A stretch of 64,000 nt of DNA from Schistocerca nitens. Taxonomy: Eukaryota > Arthropoda > Insecta > Orthoptera > Acrididae. Positions within the stretch are counted from its first letter, which is position 1, and the number at the start of each line of letters is the position of its first letter. This document shows, piece after piece, positions 10,940-21,552 of the stretch. The notes beneath the pieces are model-generated. The model had not been told where the DNA came from, did not search any database, and saw only the letters and a list, made by a program, of their open reading frames with translations. The DNA lies in NCBI RefSeq assembly GCF_023898315.1, contig NC_064617.1, positions 620,239,000 to 620,302,999 of the forward strand. Direction: 5' to 3'. The position numbers were made by a program, and so were the translations under genes.

Positions 10940-11665
10940 TTGTATACTCATGGACAACAACATAAGGAAATTTCACCGAGGGTCAACAGCAGATGATATG
11001 AGAATGTGGGGATGATGTGTTGTTTCAGGAAGAATATGAGCAAAAATCAGAAGAACTAAAAACCTGGCAGAGAGAAGTGAAAGAAGCTTGCATGGAAATA
11101 AACTTAAGAAAAAGTGAAAGCTTCCAGATATTCAGGAAGTAAACCAACACAGGAAACATCAAAGATCAAATTTCAGAGAGAACAGGAAATTGGCCGAAAT
11201 ATTATTGTGTGTCGGAAATAATTATAAATTGGAAAGTATGTGTCAAAGCAAAGACCATGACGTACAAATCATTATCTGCCAATGTTGATCTGTGGGTCAA
11301 ACTGTTGGACTTGGGCAAAGAAAGATCTGCACGGAACACGAAACAGAGATGCGCTTTCTACATGGGATCCTGAGTAAGACGAGAGGGACACTATAAGGCA
11401 TGAAACAATACGAAACATCCTGCAGACCAAACCCCTGAAAGGACCTGTGGAAAGTAAGAGCCACATTAAAAGAATATGACTAGAAATACTTCTTAGAAGA
11501 ACCCTAAAATGGACAGAATCTGGACGAAAACCAATTCGAAGACCATGAACAAGACGGAGAGACCAGGTGAAGGATGACGTGAACGTGAGAGTAGTGCAGT
11601 GGGAGGAGATGCTAAATGATAGACCATGGGAGAACAGAGAAGCTTGGAAGAGACTCTGAACGATC
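10940..11665 (+). mobile_element. Degenerate LINE reverse-transcriptase C-terminal region
   Basis: The translation holds a broken active site (ADDMRMWG, then DDVLFQEE in another frame) and then MEINLRKSE. Further on it reads GPVESKSHIKRI, KWTESGRKPIRRP and TRRRDQVKDDVNVRVVQWEE. This order matches the end of insect LINE reverse transcriptases, whose last block is R-R-G-R-P...RWRDQV...W. Several stops and frame changes occur. The clade is uncertain (RTE- or jockey-like). Confidence 0.65.
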
Positions 11666-11689
11666 GGCGTAAACAGAAACGTTTGAGGA

Positions 11690-12655
11690 AGAAGTAGTTT
11701 GGTTGACGATTCAAAATTTCTGCTCAATATTTTAATGGTTCACCAACCTGTTATTGTCCTCTTTTACAGAACTTTTGCCATTAAAGGTGCTGAAATTTTG
11801 ACTATCAAAGCAAGTGGACATGAAAATATGCGCTCACTATTGTCCTTTCCATGTTGTGCTGACGGTATTACACTTGATCCAATGAACATTTTCAATCGCA
11901 TAACAATGCCAACACCTTTTGAAATACCACTAGCTGCTGCTGCTCACGTACATGACAAGGGTTGGATGGAATAGGCTGATGAGAAATTAAGGATTAACAG
12001 AGTGTGGGAGGGAGGGAAATGGGCTTTATTGAAGAATAGTTCTCTTCTTGTGCTAGATCAGTTTAGTAGCCAACTGAAAAAAATTGTGAAAGAGAAATTG
12101 AGACAGGGAACAACAGAGCTTGATGTTATTCCGGGAGAACTTACTTCACAACTGAGACCTCTTGATGTCTCGATAAATAACCCATTGAAGTGTATATGAG
12201 AAAGGAATGGAACAAATGGATAACGAATGAAACCCAACATGAATTCACGTGGAAGGGAGCTTTAAAATGACCAACAATCAAGTAAGTGTGTCAGTGGATA
12301 GAACAGTCGAGTTCTAGAATGGAAATAGACATTATTGTTAAATGTTTCAAGAAATGCGGCATAAGTAACGCTCCCGATGGCAATGAAGGCCAACTTTAAA
12401 AGAGAAAAACTCCTTCCTAGAAGAAGGAAGAGGAGGAGGAGGAGGAGGAGGAGGAGGAGGAGAAGGAGAGTGTTCAAATGACGATTGTCAGGGATTATAA
12501 AGGTCAGTTTTGTTTCATAAACTAAGAACGTTTTTAATCTGGCTTTGCAGTCTAATAATAATAATGGAAAAAATGTTGTTGAAAAAATGCTTAAAAAATC
12601 AAGATGCGTCTTATAGTCCGTAGCGTCTTATACGGTTGTTCGTAAAATACGGTAA
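11690..12655 (+). mobile_element. Pogo/Tigger-like DNA transposon remnant
   Basis: One frame from 11699 to 12199, with a single TAG at 11972-11974 inside the homologous region, reads AEILTIKASGHENMRSLLSF, CCADGITLDPMNIFNRITMP, HVHDKGWME, SSLLVLDQF and GELTSQLRPLDVSINNP. These are the DDE_1 blocks of pogo/Tigger/jerky transposases; the Asp in LVLDQF and in QPLDV-like RPLDV are expected acidic positions. The right edge (GCGTCTTATA...AAAATACGGTA, about 12606-12654) resembles the terminal repeat of this group. The N-terminal DNA-binding half is missing, so it is non-functional. Confidence 0.78.
12428..12463. repeat. (GGA)n microsatellite
   Basis: About 12 GGA units in the 3' part of the pogo-like remnant. 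Confidence 0.95.
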
Positions 12656-13000
12656 GTTATCAGCTCTATTGCTATCAATGGCCTCATCAAGCTGCAAACG
12701 CAAATTACCCCCTCTAATTTTTGCTGTAATTCGTTGATGAAGATACTCTCCTAAATCTTAGATTCGACGACTAATTGTAGCATCACAGAAAGGACTGGTC
12801 AAAACACGTCTTGTCATGCACTCTCCAAGAATACTGTTGACCACGTCATAAGCACGGCGTAGAATTAGTTCTTCAACAATCATACGGGCTTTATACATTT
12901 TCTAACTCTATGAGTTACGTTGTACGACGCTAGAAGTGCTTTATTCATGAATTTCGGCTGCTTAAAAAATGACGATTTTTGTTCTCTCATTTAATTCAGT
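12656..13000 (-). mobile_element. hAT/ZBED-like transposase fragment
   Basis: On the minus strand, in nearly one frame: KFMNKALLASYNVTHRVRKC, then TIVEELILRRAYDVVNSILG, then PFCDATISRRI followed by a stop, and LQLDEAIDSN. This is the order found in ZBED5/SCAND3-type hAT-derived proteins (ASY..A..I...KPHTI.E.LI; N.TV.RRI; QLDES.D). The Asp of LQLDE is a family landmark. A stop replaces one codon and both ends are missing. It abuts the right edge of the pogo-like remnant. Confidence 0.65.
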
Positions 13001-13229
13001 CTCACGGAAAATCTCTCTCTTGGCCTGAACACGTCATGACGCCTTAATTTGCTAGATAGCATACATTCAACAGAAAATACTTTCAAGCACAAAATACACT
13101 GCGGGCGCTCATAATTGTTCACAACAGTGCACGTGAAACAGAAATCTACGAGTGGCGCTCCGTAAGAAAAGCAGCATTTTTTTCTGGGCCAATTTCGATT
13201 GCGAAAATGCCGAATTTGTTCTAGGACAT

Positions 13230-14330
13230 AGTGGAATATTCCTGTTTCATGAAATTCCGACTGGTGGTGGCGCTATACATGATCTTCAGAATGGCGTTTG
13301 CAACGGAGGTGTGTTCCAAGCAGAGAGCTGTGGCTGAATTTCTTTTGGCGGATACTCAGATCATTGCAGATATTCATAGGCGCTTGCAGAATGTCTACGG
13401 AGACGTGGCAATGAACAAAAGCACTGTGAGTAGTTGAGCAAGGCGTCTGTCTTCGTAGCAACGAGGTCGCGCAAACATGTCCGATCTCCAGTGTGCCGGT
13501 CGGCCTCACAGTGCTTTGACTTCTGCAATATTGAAACGTGCAAACATTGCCATTCGAGGTGATCGACGGTCACAGTCAAACACCACCTTGCACAACTGGA
13601 CGTCTCTGTTGATAGTGCAGACGCACTGTTCCACCAGTTGGGGTACTCGAAGGTGTGTGTCCAGTGGGTTCCTCGCCGCATAACAGAAGATGATAATGAG
13701 CAAGGAAGGACCGTCTGTGTGGAATTGCCTGCGCATTACGAGGCTGATCGTGACAATTTGTTGTCTAAAACACGGATTGATAACTCTGAACCGGAAACTA
13801 AACGGCAATCCATAGGGTGGCTCAATACCACCTCTCCTCTGGAGTTCAAAGCCACACCCTCAAGCTGGTAATGTGACGGCGACGGTCATCTAGGAATATG
13901 AAGAGGTTATTCTGTTTGTTGTCCTCTCTCATGATGCATCGATCAACTCTGATGTGTGTTATGCTACCCTCAGAAAACTAAAGGAACAATTTCAACGTGG
14001 TCGTCGCCGCGATAATGCAAACTAACTTCTCGATGACAACGTAACACCACACACAAGTCTGTGCACCAGGGTGGGCCTTCCAAAATTTCATTGGACTGTT
14101 TTTCCTCATCGGATATCGCCCCTTTCGACTTCCATGTGTTTGGTCCAAGGAAGGATCTAGGCCGCGTGGAGCAGTACTTGGAAGACGGGGAGGCTATTGA
14201 TGCAGCAAGACGTTGGGTCTGACGTCGACCAGGATAGTGATACCATGCGGTCACACAGGCCCTCTCAGTAAGGTAGCGCAAGGCCACAGCACTAAACGGA
14301 GATTATGCTGAAAAACAGGGTTTTGTAGCG
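13230..14330 (+). mobile_element. Mariner-like transposase pseudogene
   Basis: Blocks in three frames and correct order: QIIADIHRRLQNVYGDVAMN with KSTVS (N-terminal helix-turn-helix), CAGRPHSALTSA, CVQWVPRRITEDD, SEPETKRQSIGW, VILFVVLSHDASINSD with YATLRKLKEQFQRGR, DDNVTPHTS, and a P-H-R-ISPLSTS block where mariners have PPYSPDLAPSDFH. The acidic residue in DDN is kept but the final D-containing block is garbled. At least four frameshifts or stops make it dead. Confidence 0.8.
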
Positions 14331-14550
14331 TCAAGAGTGGGGAATATTATGATGCTTTGTAATCCTGAATAAAGCCAACCTGCTTTCCGGAAAGAATTTA
14401 CTGAACTCCCCTCGTAGGTACCCATCATTGTATTTTCTATACCTGACTTTTCTATCCTCGTTACTACTTTCCTTGTTGGTCCTAGGACGTTCTCACCTTT
14501 TACTTCCACTTGACAAATTTAAAAACTTGGTTACGGTTTTCGCCTTTATC

Positions 14551-14742
14551 ATCGGTCTCATCGGATTAGGGAAGGACGGGGAAGGAAGTCGGCCGTGCCC
14601 TTTCAAAGGAACCATGCCGACATTTGCCTGGAGCGATTTAGGGAAATCACGGAAAACCTAAATCAGGATGGCCGGACGCGGGATTGAAGCGTCGTCCTCC
14701 CGAGTGCGAGTCCAGTGTGCTAACCACTGCACCACGTCGCTC
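14551..14742 (-). repeat. Third tRNA SINE family (GCGCAGTGGTTAGCACACTGG head)
   Basis: On the minus strand the head reads GTGGTGCAGTGGTTAGCACA (A-box) and then a damaged B-box (GCTTCAATCCCGCGTCC). The body is CCTGATTTAGGTTTTCCGTG...TTTCCCTAAATC...GGTTCCTTTGAAAGG. It is the same family as 23201-23440 and 55198-55452. The body is truncated after CCGATGAGACCGAT; the target duplication is not clear. Confidence 0.82.
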
Positions 14743-15176
14743 GGTGAAAAGGTGTCACTGCTGGTGCCAAGTGTAAAGGGCGCATGTACAGCTTTGAGGT
14801 TATGATTGCAGGCTGGCCAACTTCTCAAGTGAAATCCTCCGAAGCCAGATAGACTGAGAAGAAATCGAATTTCCCCAAACTGTCTTCTTTGCCAATGTTT
14901 TCTAAACAAATCCACGGTGACCCAAGCTGTCATTCGAGGTGCACCAGAGCCGTGCAGCGTACATGTTAAATACCACTGCTCTAGGACGTTCGGACTACGG
15001 CTACGTCAGATATTAGAAAGGTGAAGGTATTCTAAGTGTTTGAGGAGGTGTAGGAGCTGGTACAGAGTATGAACGGAAGTCTAGGTGGACAGCAAGTCGT
15101 TGCACCAAACGCAGTTGTAAACCGACCAGCCGTAAAGCACAGCAGAGTAGATGTGAGAGTCGGAGAGCGAGCGTAC

Positions 15177-15397
15177 CTTGGAGAGGCCGGCGTAGGGGAA
15201 GCGCTCGAAGCTGAGCTGGGCGTCCTCGCCGGGCAGGCCGTAGCGCTGCCCCAGCAGGATCCTGGCGGCGGCCAGCGTCGGCACCGACATGCCGTCGCCC
15301 AGGAAGAGCACCGCGCTGCGCGCCACCTGCCGCAGCGGCTCGCGGTCCAGCGTCGTCTCCAGCCGTTCGCGGGCGCGAGCCCTCCAGAAATCCGCGT
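15177..15397 (-). CDS. Alkaline phosphatase exon (GDGM metal-site exon)
   Basis: The 221-nt exon encodes 2 nt plus 73 codons: ADFWRARARERLETTL, then AVLFLGDGMSVPTLAAAR, then GLPGEDAQLSFERFPYAGLS and K. FLGDGM is the family block whose Asp (34th codon) binds the active-site metals, and the end matches the FP..ALSKTY region of animal alkaline phosphatases. The minus-strand acceptor is TTCGGCAG|AC and the donor TCCAAG|GTACGC. It is markedly GC-rich compared with the AT-rich flanks, as expected for a constrained exon. The enzyme hydrolyses phosphate monoesters at alkaline pH and in insects is usually GPI-anchored on gut or Malpighian brush borders; the anchor lies outside this window. No stop or frameshift is visible. 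The upstream partner is the candidate exon at 57879-57802, the downstream partner the exon at 6168-5995. Confidence 0.9.
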
Positions 15398-15790
15398 CTG
15401 CCGAACAAGAGACTCTGTCACCGGTCGCTATTTCGCAAAACTTTCCTCTACGTGTACAATTTTCGAACACTATATACGAATGTGGTCAGGTAAGTTCTTC
15501 CAAATCAACCGGTATTTCGATGAGTAACGCCAGCATCACTCTCAAAGCAGTTTGTTTGTTTGTTTTTTTTTTTTTTTGCACATTTCATTCCTTACCCAAG
15601 GTGCAGGATAATTGTAGAACTGGTTCTTTTCAGCCAGTAAATCGAAGGAGTTCTCCGTTGACAATATGTACGAGATGATTACGTTCCGGCAGTCACCGAG
15701 TATTCATGAGTAACCCTCCTCAAATCTTAAACAGAAAGGATTTTTTTCTTTTTTAACCGGGTCAGAGATAGAAAGATAGATAGATAGATG

Positions 15791-15807
15791 GAGAGAGAGG
15801 GGGGGGG

Positions 15808-15853
<46 letters not shown>
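15791..15853. repeat. G-run and (GA)n microsatellite
   Basis: GAGAGAGA, a run of about 12 G, then about 21 AG units. Confidence 0.95.
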
Positions 15854-15856
<3 letters not shown>

Positions 15857-15985
15857 GGGCTGGTACACCTAGATATTACTACGAAATTACCGATTTCAAC
15901 ATTTTGTATCATCAGATGCGACAACAGTTTGTAAGGCGGCAAGATTTTTCCACGGTACGTCTAACATTCCTGTAGATTTATATGT

Positions 15986-16507
15986 GCCAACGGCCTTGCC
16001 GAGGTGGTAACACTGGTTCCCGTCGGATCACCGACGTTAAGCGCTGTTGGACTTGGCTAGCACTTGGATGGGTGACCATCCGGTCTATCGAGTGCTGTTG
16101 GCAAGGGGGGTACATTCAGCGGTTGTGAGGCAAACTGACCAGTTACATGATTGAGGAAAAAAATGGTGCAAATGGCTCTGAGCACTATGGGACTCCCCTA
16201 GAACTTAGAACTACTTAAACTTAACTAACATAAGGACATCACACACATCCATGCCCGAGGCAGGATTCGAACCTGCGACCGTAGCGGTCGTGCGGTTCCA
16301 TACTGTAGCGCCTAGAACCGCTCGGGCACGCTGGCCGGCACTTGTTTGAGAAGTAGCGGCTTCCGTCTTATAAGATGACATACGGCTGGGAGAGCAGTGT
16401 GCTGGCCATATGCCCCTCCGTATCCGCATCCAGTGACGTCTGTGTGGTGAGCATGACACAGCGGCCGGCCGGTAGCGTTTGGCCTTGATGGCCTGTTCGG
16501 GCAGAAC
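15986..16507 (+). repeat. 5S rRNA-derived SINE (SINE3-like), split by a tRNA SINE
   Basis: The first 120 nt resemble 5S rRNA over its full length: GCCAACGGCC start, CACTGGTTCCCGTC, GATCACCGACGTTAAGC (box A/intermediate region), CTTGGATGGGTGACC (box C) and the complementary end GTGCTGTTGGC. A non-5S body follows (GTGAGGCAAACTGACCAG, then after the inserted SINE GAGAAGTAGCGGCTTCCG, CATATGCCCCTCCGTATCCG, GGCCTGTTCGGGC) and a (TTA)n tail at 16508-16532. It is SINE, not a 5S gene: there is no T-run terminator after the 5S part, the body continues, and I recognise the same body from other locust copies. Confidence 0.85.
16156..16339 (-). repeat. Locust-type tRNA SINE nested in the 5S-derived SINE
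   Basis: The head is complete, but the 3' body lacks about 20 bp between GGGACT and CCCCTAGAAC. The target duplication is ACATGATTGAG (16145-16155) versus ACTTGTTTGAG (16340-16350), two mismatches. The 5S-derived element resumes exactly at the right flank. Confidence 0.9.
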
Positions 16508-16532
16508 TATTATTATTATTATTATTATTATT
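16508..16532. repeat. (TTA)n tail of the 5S-derived SINE
   Basis: About eight TTA units at the 3' end of the 5S-derived element, as expected for a SINE mobilised by a LINE with a simple-repeat tail. Confidence 0.85.
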
Positions 16533-17648
16533 TAGATTTATATGTACGTTAGATCACATTTTGGAAGCAAAATGATGTTAATCACTTCATTGTCTGTTAC
16601 TGACTACCGAAACTTAATAACAATGCGTTTCTGGAAGTTAATTAGGACTGGGTATTGTTAGAAAGTGCCAAGTAATCTCGCATTCCTTTTATGTCGCAGT
16701 CAGCTAAGTAGGAGCTGCGAAGCATCTTCTCATATTTTGTAGCGGCAGGTTTTCTTTTGTCCTGACGGAAAACAATGCGTGGTGCCTGTTGTTTATGATA
16801 CTAGACGCCACAGAAACAACGTAGTGCGGGCGGGGCGGGTGGAAGGCGCTATCTGACGAGAGGAAATAATTTCAGAATAGTTTACCTGGAGAAAGAGCTT
16901 CGGGGATGAAAGAATACGAAGGGACTACATTTTAATGGGAAGCAATTCGTGGGGTCACTAACGATGTTCAGGAGCTGACCTCTGTTGAATCTCCTCACGC
17001 CAAATGCCGGAGCACGCCTCAAGCCGAAAAAACCAGAGGCGCATTAATGAGGGGGAATATAGCCTTTCAGAAATTGTTCTGAAAGGAGTATGAGCTTCAG
17101 GTGACTGGCTGGCAGACTCAAAACCCGTGTTATGGGGGCAAATGTTTTTGTGATGGCCACTGGGATTCGTCGCATGGAGCGCAAACGTAAACATAAACGT
17201 CGCTTGTTCGAGTTGGCAGCGGCATGTGGTGGGAGAAAATTACTTTCAAGCAGGCAGCGATCGAGGGTACTGGCCTCCGAAGGTCGCTGGAAGGGATGTC
17301 ATTGGCAGTAACCACAATGGAGGAGCTGGTGGTCAAATTTTATGTAGCGTTGCTTTTGACACGGGGAGAGCGTTAGTCGTTTCACGGACAGTTGTTATTC
17401 TTTTTACTCGAGCGACTATTCCTTAGATTTCTGTGAAGTCAGGCACACACTGAAGTGCTACTTTACGGGAGAACACCTGAGTCGAATTTCTCTTCCTGGC
17501 ATGTTGGCAAACAGAAATCTGTTTTTTACTGAGCTGATTTCAGCCCTACAAGTTTTCGGACTGCATATTGTGTCCAGTGAGTAGGCAGCAAGTACGTCAC
17601 GTACATCATCTGCACAGTGTCCAAAGCCCCAACGAGTAGATCATGTGA
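16533..17648. other. No recognised feature
   Basis: About 1.1 kb. A slightly GC-richer part (16800-17340) has short overlapping frames on both strands, none recognisable. Confidence 0.55.
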
Positions 17649-17815
17649 CAGTCTGGAACCGCGCGACCGCTACGGTCGCAGGTTCGAATCCTGCCTCGGG
17701 CATGGATGTGTGTGTTGTCCTTAGGTTAGTTAGGTTTAAGTAGTTCTAAGTTCTAGGGGACTTATGACCTAAGCAGTTGAGTCCCATAGTGCTCAGAGCC
17801 ATTTGAACCATTTTT
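17649..17815 (+). repeat. Locust-type tRNA SINE, 5'-truncated
   Basis: Starts within the head at CAGTCTGGAACCGCG, so the A-box is missing. B-box, body and the GAACCATTTTTG end are intact. A weak 7-bp duplication ATCATGT lies at 17640 and 17822. Truncation on the 5' side is what LINE-driven insertion produces. Confidence 0.9.
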
Positions 17816-19619
17816 GAGCATATCATGTATGCGGTACAACTACTGTCCGTGCTTCATTAGGTGATATGTGCACTCCAGTTCGGCGTATAAGGGAACACTC
17901 ACAATAAATCTGTCGAGTTCATTTTGCTTGTGCACTGAGTTTTTTTCTGAAAGTGTCAGCGGGGATGTGGGTCCCCTGTTTCTCACCGCTAATCAGTATC
18001 AACCAACTTCGTATCCTTCTAATAACGGTGGCACGCGGTCTAAAGTCAAACGTATGTTCTACTAGTCTCGAAATTGCACATAAGGTAGAATTCGATACTG
18101 TGTATTTCATATTTGTAAATTTTTTGCATTCATCAAGTTCTTTTGTAATAAACTAGTTATAGTACCCGGTTGCAATTCATTCTAATAGTATCCCGATAAG
18201 AATGATTGCTTCGATGCGTTAAACTGAAGTAAAACTACGACCCAATACATCGTTTCACGGAAATCCATAGCTGTAAGTGGTCAATAGCAGGGTCAGTTTA
18301 ATCATTTATAGATGTGAGAATTCAACTGCAGACACACCATTAAGTAGCCACACATACACACCGCATATGTTGTACATGCTGTGGTTCACGGCTTCAAGAG
18401 TATAGGGTGTAAAGGGTACAAGCGCATGTATTTTTATTGCTGTTCGAGGACGGTGTACTGAACAATATTACATCATTATTTACAGCATCTGCAGACTAAT
18501 AATTCTAACCGTTGCAACTCATAGGATTCAAGGTTGGTTAGCACCTCCACGTAGATATAAGAGCAAACCATAGATTTTTATTTTCACCTGGGCAGCCAGT
18601 CAAGTGTTGAATTGTGAACGCATGGACGCGAAACGATTACTATTTACTAACAGGCGGAGTGCACCTGGTGCAGCACGACCCTGCAGAAAACATTAAATCG
18701 TAAAGTTGATGACATATTTGTGAGAAGGGTGTTCAGCACAGAGATAAAATAACCAACACCCTCAAATGGGTGCACATTAAAGTATCACATATAAAAATAT
18801 CTGCTCTTACATCCGCTATGCCCAGTATTTTCGTTATAATCTATGAACACTGAACTGTTCAAAGTAATTCGCTCTCTAACGTATCTTCCTCTTCATAATG
18901 AATCCACACACCTTATACAATTTTCTGCTACTGTTAGGTTTTGTAATTATCCTACCACGTTCGAATTTCTTTCCTCGTTGTCATATTAACCTTTCGTTAC
19001 TCAGTTTTTTTTTCTCGTGGTTATCTCTCGCTGGACAGACCCCTACCAGAAAGCCAAATGGGAGACTAATCTTTTGCCAATGTTGAAAATAATCTAATAT
19101 TGCCTAGTTACTGGCCACGTGTTCTGTAGATACAGATTACTTACCTTTAATGCAGTAGTTTTCATCAGCTTATGCATTTCCACGGCATTGATCGTTGGCG
19201 ATTCTTCCTCCTATAAGGAGCAGTATATATTTATGTTAATAAGTAATGAACGTGACACACTAAACCATTGTCTGAACAATCAATGTCTTATCCTTCCATT
19301 TGACGACCTGTTTGTGATCAAGCAAAATGACAAATTGCTCGTAACATTGTTAACATGGGACCTGTCAATCGGATGAAACCACCACCCAAGTTCGTCGATA
19401 GTAAAGAGAGGAAAGAGTGAGGAGTCCTCGATCGCACTGTCCTTTCCTCAGGAAGAGTGAGGTAAACTAATAAAAAAATAAGAAAAAAACAGCCGCTGTT
19501 TGTACGGCCATACACTCTTCTAGCGTTGATGAAAAATTCCTTAGGTCACTTGAAGCTGTGGTTCATCTTATGCAGGGTATACTGCAGCCAGGCACATTTT
19601 CTCTTGTGTTCGACTCTTT
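17816..19619. other. No recognised feature
   Basis: About 1.8 kb of AT-rich sequence. Several 60-90 codon frames, including a hydrophobic one at 18898-19086 (plus), lack splice context or recognisable similarity. Confidence 0.55.
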
Positions 19620-20694
19620 ATCTGCCATCAGTATTCTGAGCGTATTTATGCGGCCCGCCACGAATTCCTCTCCTGTGCAAACCTCTTCATCTTAGAGTAA
19701 CATTTGCAACCTACGTTCTCAACTGTCTGCTGCATATATCCCAATCTACATCTTCCTCTAAAGTTTTTACCCTCTAAAGCTCGCTCAAGTTTCATGGAAG
19801 TTATTCCATGATGTCCTACCATCCCGTCTCTTGTTCTTGTTAGTGTTTTCCATGTATTTATTTCTTCGACGATTCTCTGGGGAAACTCCTAATTCCATAC
19901 CTTATGAATCCACCTAAGTTTCAATATTCTTCTGTAGCACCACATCTCAGATGCTACGACTCTCTTCTTTTCCGGTTTTCCCCAAAGCCCATTTCGAAAA
20001 CTTCTATTGTCTATTTGTCTAAACTATTTATCGTCCACGTTTCACATCCATACATGGCTGCACTCCATACTAATACTTTCATAAAAGACTTCCTGACACT
20101 TAAATCTATACTCGATGTTAGCAAATTCTCTTCTTCAGAAGCGCTTTCCTTGCCATTGCGAGTGTACATTTTATATCCTCTCTACTTCGACCATCATTGG
20201 TTATTTTACTCCCCAAATAGCAAAACTCATTTACTACTTTAAGCGTCTCATTTCCTAATCTAATTCCCGCAGCATCACCCGATTTAATTTGACTACATTC
20301 CATTATCCTCGTTTTCCTTTTGTTGATGTTCATCTTACCTTAAACCTTACAGTTTTTATTCCTTCTCCATGGATTTTAATTCCTACTCCGAATTTTTCTT
20401 TTGTTTCTTTTACTGCTTGCTCAATATACAGATTGAACAACGTCGGGGATAGACTACAACCCTGTCTCACTCCCTTCACAACCACTGCTTCCTTTTCAAT
20501 TCCCCTCAACCCTTCTAACTGCCATCTGGTTTCTGTACAAATTATAAACAGTCTTACACTCCCTGCATTTTACCCCTGCCACCTTCAGAATTTGAAAGAG
20601 AGTATTCCAGTCAACATTGTCAAAAGCTTTCTCTAAGTCTACAAATGCTAGAAACGTAGGTTTGCCTTTCCTTAATCTATTTTCTAAGATAAGT

Positions 20695-20899
20695 TCAAAA
20701 TGGTTCAAATGGCTCTGAGCACTATGCGACTTAAATTCTGAAGTCATCAGTCGCCTAAAACTTAGTACTAATTAAACCTAACTAACCTAAGGACATCACA
20801 CACATCAATGCCCGAGGCAGGATCGAACCTGCGACCTTAGCGGTCGATCGGCTCCAGACTGTATCGCCTAGAACCGCACGGTCACTCCGGCCGGCCTCT
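20695..20899 (-). repeat. Locust-type tRNA SINE nested in the RTE-like LINE
   Basis: A more diverged copy (B-box GATCGAACC, one base lost; ATGCGACTTAAA). The perfect 10-bp duplication TAAGATAAGT lies at 20685-20694 and 20900-20909 and interrupts the LINE reading. Confidence 0.94.
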
Positions 20900-21552
20900 T
20901 AAGATAAGTCGTAGGGTCAGTATTGCCTCACGTGTCCTAACTTTTCTACGGAATCCAAACTGATCTGCCCCGGTTTCGGATTCTACCAGTTTTTCCATCC
21001 GTCTGTAAAAAATTCGTGTTAGTACTCTGCAGCCTTGGCTTATTAAACGGATAGTTCGGTAATTTTCACATCTGTCAACACCTGATTTCGTTGCTGTTGG
21101 AATTATTATATTCTTCTTGAAGTCTGAGGGTATTTCGCCTGTCTCATACATCGTGCTGACCAGGTGGTAGAGTTTTGTCCGGGCTGGCTCTCCCAAGGCT
21201 ATCAGTAGTTCTAAAGGAATGTTGTCTACTCCAGGCGCCTTGTTTTGACTTACGTCTTTCAGTGCTCTGGCAACTCTTCACGCAGTATCATATCTCCTAT
21301 TTCATCTTCATCTACATTCTCTTCCATTTCCGCAATATTGTCCTCAAGAACATCGCCCTTGTATACACCCTCTATGTACTCCTTCCACCTTTCTGCTTTT
21401 CCTTCTTTGCTTAGAACTGGGTTTCCATCTGAGCTCTTGATATTCATGCAAGTGGTTCTCTTTTCTCCAAAGGTCTCTTTAATTTTACTGTAGGCAGTAT
21501 CTATCTTACCCCTAGTGATATGCGCCTCTACATCCTTACATTTGTCCTCTAG

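Larger units (their letters stand above)
6169..15176 (-). other. 9.0-kb phase-0 intron of the alkaline phosphatase gene
   Basis: The intron runs from donor GTACGC to acceptor TTTTTCAG on the minus strand, between two exons that are adjacent in the protein. It contains a fold-back repeat, LINE fragments, SINEs, and pogo-, hAT- and mariner-like remnants. Confidence 0.85.

Noticed and set aside
15727..15942. Frame rich in Leu/Ser on minus
   Set aside because: Translation of the GA microsatellite.
15986..16105. 5S rRNA gene
   Set aside because: It resembles 5S over its whole length but continues into a repeat body, lacks a T-run terminator and has a (TTA)n tail, so it is a 5S-derived SINE.
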